Source: Lingula anatina
Taxonomy: Eukaryota > Brachiopoda > Lingulata > Lingulida > Lingulidae
Length of the DNA stretch: 20,114 bases
Direction: 5' to 3'
Assembly: GCF_001039355.2 (NCBI RefSeq)
Contig: NW_019773853.1
Coordinates: 13,132-33,245, forward strand
In this document: piece by piece, positions 9,540-17,944 of the stretch
How the letters are laid out: every line of letters begins with the position of its first letter
Numbering within the stretch: position 1 is the stretch's first letter
Position numbers and translations under genes: made by a program
The notes under the pieces: model-generated
The model's database searches: none
Told to the model about the DNA's origin: nothing
What the model saw: the letters and a program-made list of their open reading frames with translations, nothing else

Positions 9540-11855
9540 TAAAGTTTATTCAAGCACTGCATATTATAAAATACATGTAAATGGGAAATTGCTTTACCAT
9601 CTCGGGTTTAAGAAAGTGAAAAAAAAAAAAAATAAAATAAAATAAATCCGGCAGAAAAAAAATGTTTAGGGTAATAGTTAAAATGTTTAGTTTTTTTTCT
9701 ATTAAAAAAAAGATGTAGCGGTTGGATAAAAGCTTAAAAAATACTTGCATCCTCTTAAAGTTAGAAGTGTACATTTGTTAAGGAGAAATTTAAAACTTTC
9801 ACTAGCGTGGTGTGTGATATCGTTCATAATCTTTTCCGATCTGGAAGCCACCGGTAAGTCTATCTAATCGATTCTACTAATTCCCTGCTCTTGGGATCGC
9901 CCACACCATACTGTTACAGCAAATGTTTAAACACTTTCGATGACGTTTCAATTAAAATTAGATAAAACCACATGCTCTCCTATAAAATCTTTAATTTTCC
10001 TTCAAAAGCAAACTTTTTGTCTTGCTATCTTTAGCTGTTTGTGTATATGGTATTGCCAATCAATTAGTTATTAAGATCAAACCCTACATGTAGCAGTGTA
10101 AAAATATTGAATAAAAAAAAAAAAAAAATCGCCATGCCACCACTTGCATCCGCACAGACACCGCACGTTACGGGCAGCGTATACGTGCAGTCTTTACAGA
10201 AGAGTTAGTTCAATAAAAATCAAAGTTAATTCTTCCACGATCCTAAGGTGACAGCAAAAATCGGTGAAATACAGATGAAATCAAACATTGACAAAGGGTA
10301 ATTTCATGTATCCACGTATCAAAGAAAAGGGTGCATTTTGTATGTATGTAAATCACCGACATGATCTAGAATTAAAATCAAGCTTCGGTGCCAGAGATGA
10401 TAAATACACATTGCTGTTAATTGGAGACATTTTCCTGACTTTGGAGCCTGGTGTTTTGAAAGAGTATCCAGGCAAAGACATTTGCTATTTTTGGAAGGTT
10501 AACAGAAATACACACCGTTATCATACCAGTCATCCCATATCTTCACATCTTAACAACACAGAAAGTTGAGACATCAGTAAAATTGAACATGAGATGTCCT
10601 ATCCTATAAAATGAAATTGTTCAAAGAATCATGACAACTTTACCACGAATCCAAGCTCACGTTTCTCCCTCGAAAAGGTTCTGGGAACAAGAATAAATAC
10701 TCTACTTTGATTGGTTTAGAGTTACCTATGATTGACAGTGTTGGAGTAAAATGTTTATTTATAAGCACAGGATACAAACCACTGCGCATGCGCAAAAAGT
10801 GAGCTGTTTAAAATAAACAAATAGTGAAATTGACAGAACCTGTGTTTAGCGTCTGGTTGATTTTAATTTGCTCACTGCGGTGTCGTTTTGAGAAATTATG
10901 TTAGAAATGTTCTATTGATTTTATGTACTGAAAAGTAAATCTTTTGGACTTTCCTTAGAATAACATTTTTTTTGCCTTTATTTAAGGGGATTCCAATTGT
11001 ATTGATAGTGTTAGAGGCCTATGTGGAACCAACGGAGACTTTCCACCCCCCCCACTCTTGATAAATAAAATTCTCCATGTGGCACACTGAAAATGACATT
11101 TGCTCAAATTGGTATTTTTTGTAATAAACATCATAGAATGTCATACATCAAAAGACTCCGCCAGGGAGGCTATGTTTTTTCTTCCGTTCATCTTTTAGTT
11201 ATATTTTGGGGAAAGACTTGAGGACGAATTATGATGGTTTTTAGAAAGTGTCCGGGGTAGGGGGGTGGCAAAAATTATTTAAAATTTGGTGGTGATCCAC
11301 TTATTAGCTTCAGGTTGATTATAAGATAATTAAGTGTCTGTCTGGCGGTGGAAACTTGCGGGGGGTGGGGGGGGGGGTTAAGATGAACATTCCAGAAAAT
11401 ACCTTAAAGAAAGATTAAAATTTGGTGGTGATCAATAGATATATGAATGGAAAATTAATTTATTATTTGTATATTTGTATTTGCAACATGATGCAAAAAG
11501 CTGTAGACGGATATTGCTGAAGTTTTCAGAAGCTTTCGGAATTAGACCAAGTACAAATTACCAGATTGTGATCTTTTGATCCAGTAGTTAGTTAATTTAT
11601 TAAGTTTGTCTGTCTATAAGGGACATGATGCAAAAAGATGGAGGGATTCTGATGAAGCAGAAAGATACATCAAAAATGCGCAAGACTTTAAATTTGTTTT
11701 TGATTTATTAATCAATAATGGGAATTATTCAGTTAATTAATAAATTATGAAAAATAATGAGCACACTTTGAATTGATCGATTAATTAATTCATAAATAAT
11801 TTATGATAAAGATTTGTGAGTTGACGTGGAGGTCTGTGCTTCCTGAGTGTTTTTC

Positions 11856-11904
<49 letters not shown>

Positions 11905-12824
11905 TACTATAAATGTAGAAAATATCAGCAGAGATTTATTGCATGCAACATATTTTAAAGGACGAATGGAACAGAGACCTTGCATTAAGTATACATGTAA
12001 ATGAAAATTTTTTCTATTTTTTGTCACGAGTAAAAATCACCTGTCTGCATCTCCATGACTAATAAATTATGAACGTGTAACTCTAAAAAAGATGAGGATC
12101 GTAAGGGTTTCCACTAGTCTTGATATTGTATACTTAGTAGATTTATCCAAAAGTTTGCTTTACTCCCTTCGCGAAAAAGTGTCACACCTAATGCAATGCA
12201 TAATTTGGGTGATGCGGAAAATCATGTCATAAACCAAAAATTTTAAAACTTTTAGAGATTTTTTTCACATAAATTCACTGATTGGAAAGCCAATTAGACT
12301 AACGATAGAAAAAGTTAGCCACATTTTAGTATGGATTGGAGGATACACTTGACGGGTCGGTGCATGGAGTCAAAATGTTTTATAACGTTTGCGGATCGAG
12401 TGATGGCGTTCCACAAAAGGTGCATAGATAAAAGGGTAGCGTTTTTGTGTGGAGTGTTATCCCTCAGTTATTCACTTTGGAGAATATGCATTGTATACAC
12501 ATAGAACACAATCTTTGATGACGCAGAGGACGGTTAATTGTAATTTTTCTATCCATGTGACTAATTAATATGAAAAATGATATTCATTTTATTTTATTTG
12601 TGTTTAAAACTATACGGCATTTCTTCTTTCAGGCCACTATTGGACGGGTTGGTATGATCGAGACAACCCTAGTGGTAATGGGGATTATGAAAATCTGTCG
12701 GAGCAAAAGGTGCATAATCAATTCAGACTGGGAAAACATTTGATTTGATTGGATAAATTGGACTGGCACTCGATTGAATCACTCTTCCACGAAATAAATG
12801 TTAGAAAATATATATAATAGAAAT

Positions 12825-12866
<42 letters not shown>

Positions 12867-14299
12867 AGGTTTGTTCTAACATTCTATGGAATGAGACGTG
12901 CATTTTGTTAAATAATGCATACATACTTATAAAGGATAAATAACTGTAAAACTTGTGTCACTATTAATTAGAAACTAGGTTACGTGTGTGGCGGATGTAA
13001 ACCCATCGGGGCAGAGTGTCGCGTGAAGGGGACAATCAGTACGTTTACTCGCTGGTCTGGCACGGCTCCCAATAAGTTGGCGATTCACTGTTTACCCAGC
13101 AAAGGTCTGGTGTGCGTTAACTCCCAGCAGAGCGGCGGGAACTGCTATGATTATGAAATAAGATACTTGTGCCCTACTACAAGTAAGTACTATGATTGTT
13201 CTAAGCGTGACCATGCATAAGATACGTTTCTGATGTACAACAGCCAGAAGTATTACATGTACCCTTTTTCAAACAAATTATTATAATGTACGAATAAGGG
13301 TGTAGTGGATATATGTACTCTATCATTATTCTTTCAATCTCTTTTTATTTCTGAAATAATATATGAAAATCTGCTTTAACTATATTTTCATTATCATGTC
13401 TTTATTCTTGTTCTAGGTGGTACATGGACAAACTACTTAGATAGGGATGACCCTAGCGGCACCGGCGACTGGGAGAACGTTGCATCTTTCAGGGTAAGAG
13501 TAGACATGTGATAAGATACGCCGTTATAGTTGCTGTCATTTCATATTTTAATGTTAAAACATTTATAAACATTTATACCCGCTATAATTCCTGTTATGAA
13601 TCCGTCTGCTTTTGACCTACTTATGAAAGAAAGTGCCATTATGTGAAATTTTATGTGATTAATTAATCAAAAAAAAAAAAAAAAAAAAAAAAAACATAAA
13701 ACTAATTATGCTGATGCTTATGTCTGTTGGTGCTTGGTGTGAGAACCATAAGGCTTTGTTAACTCTTTGAAAAATATTTCATTCTTTAAAACAAATCATA
13801 TCTATTGTTGACATAAGAATTGTTAATTTATTTTGAAGAAATTTCTTAACCCTTTGTTACCCCCATGCATGATTGACACTGGAAGTTTTTTTTTTATTCT
13901 TTGTTTGTTTCTGTGTATATATCGAAGTCGATGTATAAATTTTATAAAACCAATATTTTGTTTTGTTCTTGTTCTTTTTTCAGGGTGATGGCGTCAACCT
14001 TTGCAATGGTGGTCGCCCAATGTGTGCCCAGTGTCGCGATAGAGTGAGCCACTCCCATTATTATGCAACTGGAGACCAGTACAATAACAACTATGACTGT
14101 AGCTGGGAGAATGGCTTGGTCTGTACTACATCAGTCAACGGGAAGACCTGCAAGGACTACGAGGTGAAATTCAAGTGTCCAGCCATAGGTACGACTGATG
14201 ACCGTCAACTGTGGGCAGGGCAAATGCAATTTTTCTTTGACTATTTTTACTTACTTAAATGTAATACCAAAGTGGGTGATGAGCTCCATCTGTATATAA

Positions 14300-14342
<43 letters not shown>

Positions 14343-14968
14343 CGTGCGCGGCGGGGGTGGGGCGGGATGAGGGGGTATTGAGTTGAGGTGGTTTATTAGG
14401 ACAATGATCATAATTTAAACACCCTAAGGTCCCTTTTCCTGTACATGCACACACATTCTAGATGAAAAACATTTTGTTCATTTTTAAATGGTATGTACAG
14501 GGTAGCTCATTTCAGATCTGTTTACTAATTAAAATTTATATATCTCACAGGCACCTGTAGGACATGCGCAAAGTGGACTTCCTGGTTGGACAGGGACAAC
14601 CCCGGCGGTACAGGAGACTGGGAACACGTGGGAACAAATGGATTTAATCCGGTAATTTCAACATATTTCATGTCATGTAACGATTATATATATTAATTGT
14701 TGGTGCAGTCATCATGCATTTCATATTTTCTAGTTTAAGTGATAGGTACACAATTAGCAAATGCGTCTGTTTTTATTTATTTTAGTGCTCCGGCCATGAA
14801 CCCATTGACATCCAGTGCCGCGTCAGAGGAACCAATCAGCCATGGGATCAGACTGGTCAGGTGATCAGAGTGAAGTGCACGCCCTCTGAAGGATTCGTCT
14901 GCGTCAACATCGACCAGCCAAGTGGGCAGTATTGCAAAGATTACGAAGTTCGTTTTCTGTGTCCATAA
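7359..14968 (+). CDS. Secreted protein with three tandem WxxW (CysD-like) domains, complete, 7 coding exons
   Basis: Coding exons: 7359-7413, 12633-12709, 12972-13182, 13417-13493, 13984-14188, 14551-14651 and 14786-14968. All junctions are GT/AG and in phase. They sum to 909 nt, a 302-residue protein. The ATG is 12 nt into its exon and opens a clear signal peptide. Three repeats follow, each with a W-T-x-W/Y...DRD-P-GD-W/Y-E segment and a Cys-rich half ending C..YE(V/I)+(Y/F).C. This is the WxxW domain (CysD of gel-forming mucins, also in CILP). In those proteins CysD modules are extracellular and are thought to cross-link mucin chains. There is no membrane segment, no mucin-type Ser/Thr-rich region and one Asn-x-Ser sequon (NLS, about residue 40). 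A role in mucus or extracellular matrix is inferred. The domain call is secure; the exact gene identity is not. Confidence 0.88.
7414..8416. other. First part of long intron 2, nothing distinct
   Basis: Ordinary AT-rich intron sequence. No WxxW-like exon, RNA gene or recognisable mobile element was seen in it. Confidence 0.5.
8417..8455. repeat. Interrupted poly(A) tract
   Basis: Twenty A, one C, then eighteen A. It lies 47 bp left of the MITE. The A-run could be the tail of an inserted retroelement, but no element body is visible to its left. Confidence 0.9.
8503..9030. mobile_element. 528-bp MITE with terminal inverted repeats and TAA flanks
   Basis: The left end AGCCTCAGTCACAACCGGAC and the right end, whose complement reads AGCCTCGGTCACAACCAGAC, match at 18 of 20 positions. 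The inverted similarity continues weakly inward (an ACGGCC block and a GCGAATT-like block on both sides). TAA lies directly outside both ends (8500-8502 and 9031-9033). A 3-bp TAA/TTA duplication is typical of PIF/Harbinger elements, so a non-autonomous member is the best guess. The interior is clearly richer in G+C than the surrounding intron. Open frames inside match no transposase, so I call none of them. Confidence 0.75.
9034..9500. other. Intronic stretch after the MITE
   Basis: A reading frame of about 106 codons (9183-9503, plus strand) crosses this part, but the product resembles nothing I know and there are no supporting splice or domain signals. Treated as non-coding. Confidence 0.4.
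9501..9535. repeat. (TAA)n microsatellite
   Basis: About twelve TAA units, followed by CAATAAAGTTTATTCAAGC. An A-rich AAAATA-type run lies at about 9620-9645. The (TAA)n plus AATAAAGTTTATT junction is suggestive of a retroelement tail, but nothing else supports that. Confidence 0.9.
9650..11214. other. Middle part of intron 2, with an NRF-1-like palindrome
   Basis: No exon or mobile element recognised. A poly(A) run lies at about 10112-10128. The perfect palindrome TGCGCATGCGCA is at 10783-10794. One open frame (about 10288-10569) lacks an ATG at its start and any recognisable motif. Confidence 0.4.
10783..10794. promoter_or_regulatory. Perfect TGCGCATGCGCA palindrome (NRF-1 consensus-like)
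   Basis: This 12-bp sequence equals the core site bound by NRF-1-type factors in animals. It stands alone in the intron, 3.4 kb from the start codon, with no CpG-rich surroundings, so regulatory function is only a possibility. Confidence 0.25.
11215..11650. repeat. Degenerate tandem repeat of about 140 bp, G-rich
   Basis: The block AAAATTTGGTGGTGATC occurs at about 11280 and 11420, each after a G-rich run (the second run at 11360-11377 is almost pure G). ACATGATGCAAAAAG recurs at about 11487 and 11625. The units are uneven and partly eroded. No coding content. Confidence 0.5.
11856..11904. repeat. (TTA)n microsatellite
   Basis: About sixteen uninterrupted units, preceded by an AATTAAT-rich stretch (about 11700-11800). 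Likely length-polymorphic. Confidence 0.95.
11905..12632. other. Last part of intron 2 up to the acceptor
   Basis: AT-rich, no feature recognised other than the acceptor tract TTTCTTCTTTCAG ending at 12632. Confidence 0.5.
12633..13182 (+). CDS. WxxW domain 1 (exons 12633-12709 and 12972-13182)
   Basis: Residues about 19-115. The first exon gives HYWTGWYDRDNPSGNGDYE, an intact W-T-G-W (Trp22, Trp25). The second gives KLGYVCGGCKPIGAECR through CYDYEIRYLCP with seven cysteines. The internal intron is phase 0. The acceptor at 12970-12971 is chosen over a nearer AG at 12977-12978 because only the former keeps the frame. It has a weak pyrimidine tract. The intron carries a (GA)n microsatellite at about 12829-12863. 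Confidence 0.85.
12829..12863. repeat. (GA)n microsatellite in intron 3
   Basis: About seventeen GA units, within the 262-bp intron that splits domain 1. It lies about 100 bp from the weak acceptor of the next exon. Confidence 0.95.
13417..14188 (+). CDS. WxxW domain 2 (exons 13417-13493 and 13984-14188), second Trp replaced
   Basis: Residues about 115-208. The first exon gives TWTNYLDRDDPSGTGDWE, so the second tryptophan of the motif is Tyr (W118-T-N-Y121). The second gives GDGVNLCNGGRPMCAQCRDR through CKDYEVKFKCP, again seven cysteines, with an Asn/Tyr/His-rich middle (HYYATGDQYNNNYDC). Exon lengths (77 and 205) and phases mirror domain 1 (77 and 211), pointing to module duplication. The internal intron (13494-13983) carries a poly(A) run at 13669-13694. 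Confidence 0.88.
14302..14375. repeat. (GT)16, alternating CG/TG tract and G-quadruplex-type motif in intron 6
   Basis: (GT)16 at 14302-14333 is followed by ATGTGCGCGCGTGCGCGG and then four G-runs at 14353-14375 (5, 4, 3 and 5 G, with loops of 1, 1 and 4 nt). That meets the usual G-quadruplex pattern on the transcribed RNA's strand. Alternating purine/pyrimidine sequence of this kind can also form Z-DNA. Confidence 0.85.
14551..14968 (+). CDS. WxxW domain 3 (exons 14551-14651 and 14786-14968) and stop
   Basis: Residues about 209-302. The first exon is longer than in the other modules (101 versus 77 nt) and adds GTCRTCAK before W217-T-S-W220, giving two extra cysteines. The second exon reads CSGHEPIDIQCRVRG, then GQVIRVKC, GFVCVN and CKDYEVRFLCP before TAA at 14966-14968. 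The IQCR...GQV...C...G.VC...C..YEVR.LC order is the closest of the three to vertebrate mucin CysD modules. It has eight cysteines in all. Confidence 0.9.
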
Positions 14969-15245
14969 TTTTGGTCACTCTCATGTATTCAGACAGCAAA
15001 TTACGAGGAAGATGTGGCACAGGAAATTTCCTGTTGAATGGCATGCAACAAAAACTTTAAGATGATATATCCGAGACTTTTTATGAGACCTGCTTCATGA
15101 AATACACCTTGAACGTTTTGTAAACTGACTTTGATTTAAATTATGTAGCAATTGCCATTTTGAAAACTGTTGAAATTAACAAAAATACACTTTACGCAAT
15201 GTATGTAATTGGAAGCGCAATAAATTGAACTTCTTCTTTGATCAA
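14969..15245 (+). terminator. 3' UTR with AATAAA polyadenylation signal
   Basis: AATAAA lies at 15219-15224, about 250 nt after the stop codon, followed by a T-rich GAACTTCTTCTTTG stretch. Cleavage is expected near 15240. No other canonical signal lies between. Confidence 0.65.
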
Positions 15246-16258
15246 ATATTTGCGTAGCGTATTCATATGGAGGTTTTGTAATTAAATCACAGATCCCTTA
15301 TACATTGTACGCGTTTTAAAATTCCCCAAATAACATTCTTTTGTTTACATATCCTGTAAATCTACTTATCTTTCCCAATTCAGACCTTAAAATCTAAAGT
15401 TATCTGAATAAAAAATACCTAGCTGGCGTCGATAGTTCCTTCTGAAGGTCTCTGAACTGCACAGGAAAACACCACATTCTAATTTTCTGGCCAGAGGTTT
15501 GAAACTAAATCAGTGTATTAATATCGTAGAGTACAGGGACGTGCAATGCAATGATTCGTTAGGAAAATTCATTTGGCTAGTGCATGCCTTATAAAGTGCC
15601 TTTAATAACGAAGAACACGGAAACTAAAACAGCTGAACAGTAAAAATGTGAATATAATGATTAAATAATTAATTCATTTGTTTATAAATATGTAATAGCT
15701 AGAATGCTTGGGTCAGTTGAACCCCCAAAACAACAGCTATGATAGTTTTAATAATTAAGACCGCAGTACACATGCGTCTTAGCACTGTTTACGTACATGT
15801 AAGTACATTAAAACTAAAACTGCACAAGTGAATTAAACTGAGATTCATATTTCACAAGAAACTGCATGTATATACTCAAAAAACTTAATGTGAGTATCTA
15901 AACCATGTGTGTTGACTTTATACGTTAGTTAGACTGTCGTAGCTTGGTTAAAAGAGGGGAATAAAATGGCATGTGAAATACTATGTGAACACTGCCTGGG
16001 TCCCTGTTGACTTATGCAGATGAAGGAGTTATGTAATATATACAATGTGACATTAATTAATGCATAAGGGTACACTTAGATGTCATAATAAAATTCTGAG
16101 CCATCTTGTTCTAAATTATACTAGGATGCTGGTATTAGGTGAAACGGAAAAAATCACGACGTTTCGACCTTACAATAATATTTCTTCAGGTGAACTAATT
16201 TTAAATTGTCACTGGTATCACGTGGTGACAGTGTAGTTGGAAACAAAACACACTCGGG
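15246..16258. other. Intergenic stretch
   Basis: No gene recognised. AT-rich, with scattered ACATGTA words. Near 16139-16190 a segment (ACGACGTTTCGACC with TTCTTCAGGTG) looks like sequence often found near retroelement ends. It may be tied to the Penelope-like fragment that follows, but that is only a guess. Confidence 0.4.
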
Positions 16259-16435
16259 GATTATCCAGGAAGACACGCGGGGTTTTGGCTCCATTATGTA
16301 GATGATACTTTTGTTATTAAATTGAACACTTTCTTCAGGTACATGTATACCAGTGAGGTGGATAGCAACATTGAATTTACACAGGAATAATGTCACAGCA
16401 ATACTTGTACTCCCTGTCACGTCTCTCTTGTTAAC
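16259..16435 (+). pseudogene. Penelope-like element reverse-transcriptase fragment
   Basis: One plus-strand frame reads GFWLHYVDDTFVIK (YVDD at 16295-16306), then SEVDSNIEFTQE, and meets a TAA at 16388-16390. A frame change would continue NNVTAILVLPVTS. The order W-x-x-YVDDTFVI ... S-N-I-x-FT-x-E is characteristic of the catalytic core of Penelope-like reverse transcriptases, with the two Asp of YVDD as metal-binding residues. No GIY-YIG endonuclease or upstream polymerase motif is visible. This is a short dead relic. A 107-codon open frame on the opposite strand is a shadow of it. Confidence 0.7.
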
Positions 16436-17039
16436 CTTCGGAAGTTTTAAACAAAAGCTGGTTTGAAAACGCAACAACTGACAGATTAATTAAACTTAAT
16501 AATGGTCATGCAGCGCTTTTGTCAAACAAACAAATCACTTTCTACTTGAGAAGAATCATACTATTTACAACTGATAAACATTTCGGTATTTAAAATAAAA
16601 CTGGAAATTAGTATCACGAAAAACTGATTCATGGCAATGGCGCTGGTAATAACACAAGTGATAATAAACAAAAAAGAGAAAGTAAAACGCCAGTGATCTC
16701 ATTACACTTAAGATAAATATAAGTTCATTTAACTTCATTTTAGAGGAAGTGGCGTTCTTCACCTTTTATTCACCGTTCTGTTTGTGCCCACTCATTCGTA
16801 TAAGAACTCTCGGGACACCTTACTTTGCCCATGATCTTTTAATGTATTTGCATACATTTGTTTAAAAATTAACTCTTAAAAATAGATCCATGTGCATGTA
16901 TATGGTCAATCGGACATAGTTATAACTTGGTACCTTGACTTTCATTTTTGAGTAGAGAACCGCATTACTAATATTTATGCATGTAGGCTGTCACTGTCGC
17001 TTGCACTTTCATCACAATCTTATACGATTTCATTCCAAC
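16436..17039. other. Intergenic and upstream region of the membrane-protein gene
   Basis: No gene recognised. It must include promoter sequence for the next gene, but no confident core element was seen. Confidence 0.4.
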
Positions 17040-17117
17040 CGAGTTCCATTGAAGAGTCGAGTTCTCGAACCTGCTGAGAGAGACAGAGATCTTTGTGCTG
17101 CTTAACTTGTGCTTGTG
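17040..17117 (+). other. Non-coding first exon of the membrane-protein gene, 5' limit unknown
   Basis: The donor CTTGTG|GTGAGTAT (GT at 17118-17119) is strong and pairs with the ATTTCAG acceptor ending at 17907. The start is indicative only. Confidence 0.45.
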
Positions 17118-17378
17118 GTGAGTATCTGAACAAAAGCTTTCGTTATATCTTTTTGTAACTTCTCTTTATTGAAAAATCTTTGACATATTTTTAAGTATTA
17201 GTAATCAAAGCCTGTGTCAGTTTTATCTAACAGCTAATATTTTGTAAATATTTCCGGGAATGGATGGATAATCCACTTTCCCATAGAATAGTTAATTTAT
17301 TTAAGCATGCACGGAGTTCCCCCAGTAGGTCTTAAGCTCAAGCGTATATATTTGAACTATAACCGAAACAGTCTCTAT

Positions 17379-17425
<47 letters not shown>

Positions 17426-17907
17426 TAGATAAGAAATCTGCTTTGCACCACTGGCGCTACTGGAGTACATTGATTTATACCTTTAGTAGAAATAAAGCCA
17501 CTACAACTGTGTGTAATTTGAATCCATTCAGAAGATGACATTTGCGGTGAAGCATTACTAAATTATTCTCTCTCTCCGTATTTACTCTCTCTCTCTCTCA
17601 ATCTCTCTTTCTGTCACACACACGCCAAGAACAACAACAACAACAAACAAACAAAAAATAGACTTTTAAACAAACAAATAAAACTGATCTGTGTCTAAAA
17701 TTACCGAAATATATCGAATTACATAAAAAGCATAACTAAATAATACAACAAAAATATGTATATTTTCTTAAAGGATGTAGCCCTATTCATTAGCCTATAT
17801 ACATGTGTGTTTCCCTAATGCACCGAAAGTGATAGTGGTAGGCACACGCTTACATTTGGTGAATCTCCTGATCGTTTTACCAGTCCCGTGAATTTGTTTC
17901 ATTTCAG
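17118..17907. other. Intron in the 5' UTR, rich in microsatellites
   Basis: 790 bp. It holds (CA)21 at 17381-17422, interrupted CT-rich repeats at about 17567-17625 and CAA/AAAC-type runs at about 17626-17665. No exon or RNA gene seen. Confidence 0.6.
17381..17422. repeat. (CA)21 microsatellite
   Basis: Perfect dinucleotide run in the 5' UTR intron of the membrane-protein gene. Confidence 0.97.
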
Positions 17908-17944
17908 ACTGTCATTCGAGGGACATTGGTAACCACCAAAGAAA

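Noticed and set aside
10288-10569. 93-codon open frame in intron 2
   Set aside because: The first codon is TTG, not ATG, and there is no recognisable domain or splice context.
12977-12978. AG at 12977-12978 as acceptor for the second exon of domain 1
   Set aside because: It would break the reading frame with the phase-0 donor at 12710; the AG at 12970-12971 keeps it.
14251-14454. Minus-strand frame with His-Thr repeats
   Set aside because: It is a translation of the (GT)n microsatellite.
16154-16477. 107-codon minus-strand frame
   Set aside because: It is antisense to the Penelope-like fragment, whose plus-strand reading shows the YVDD core.
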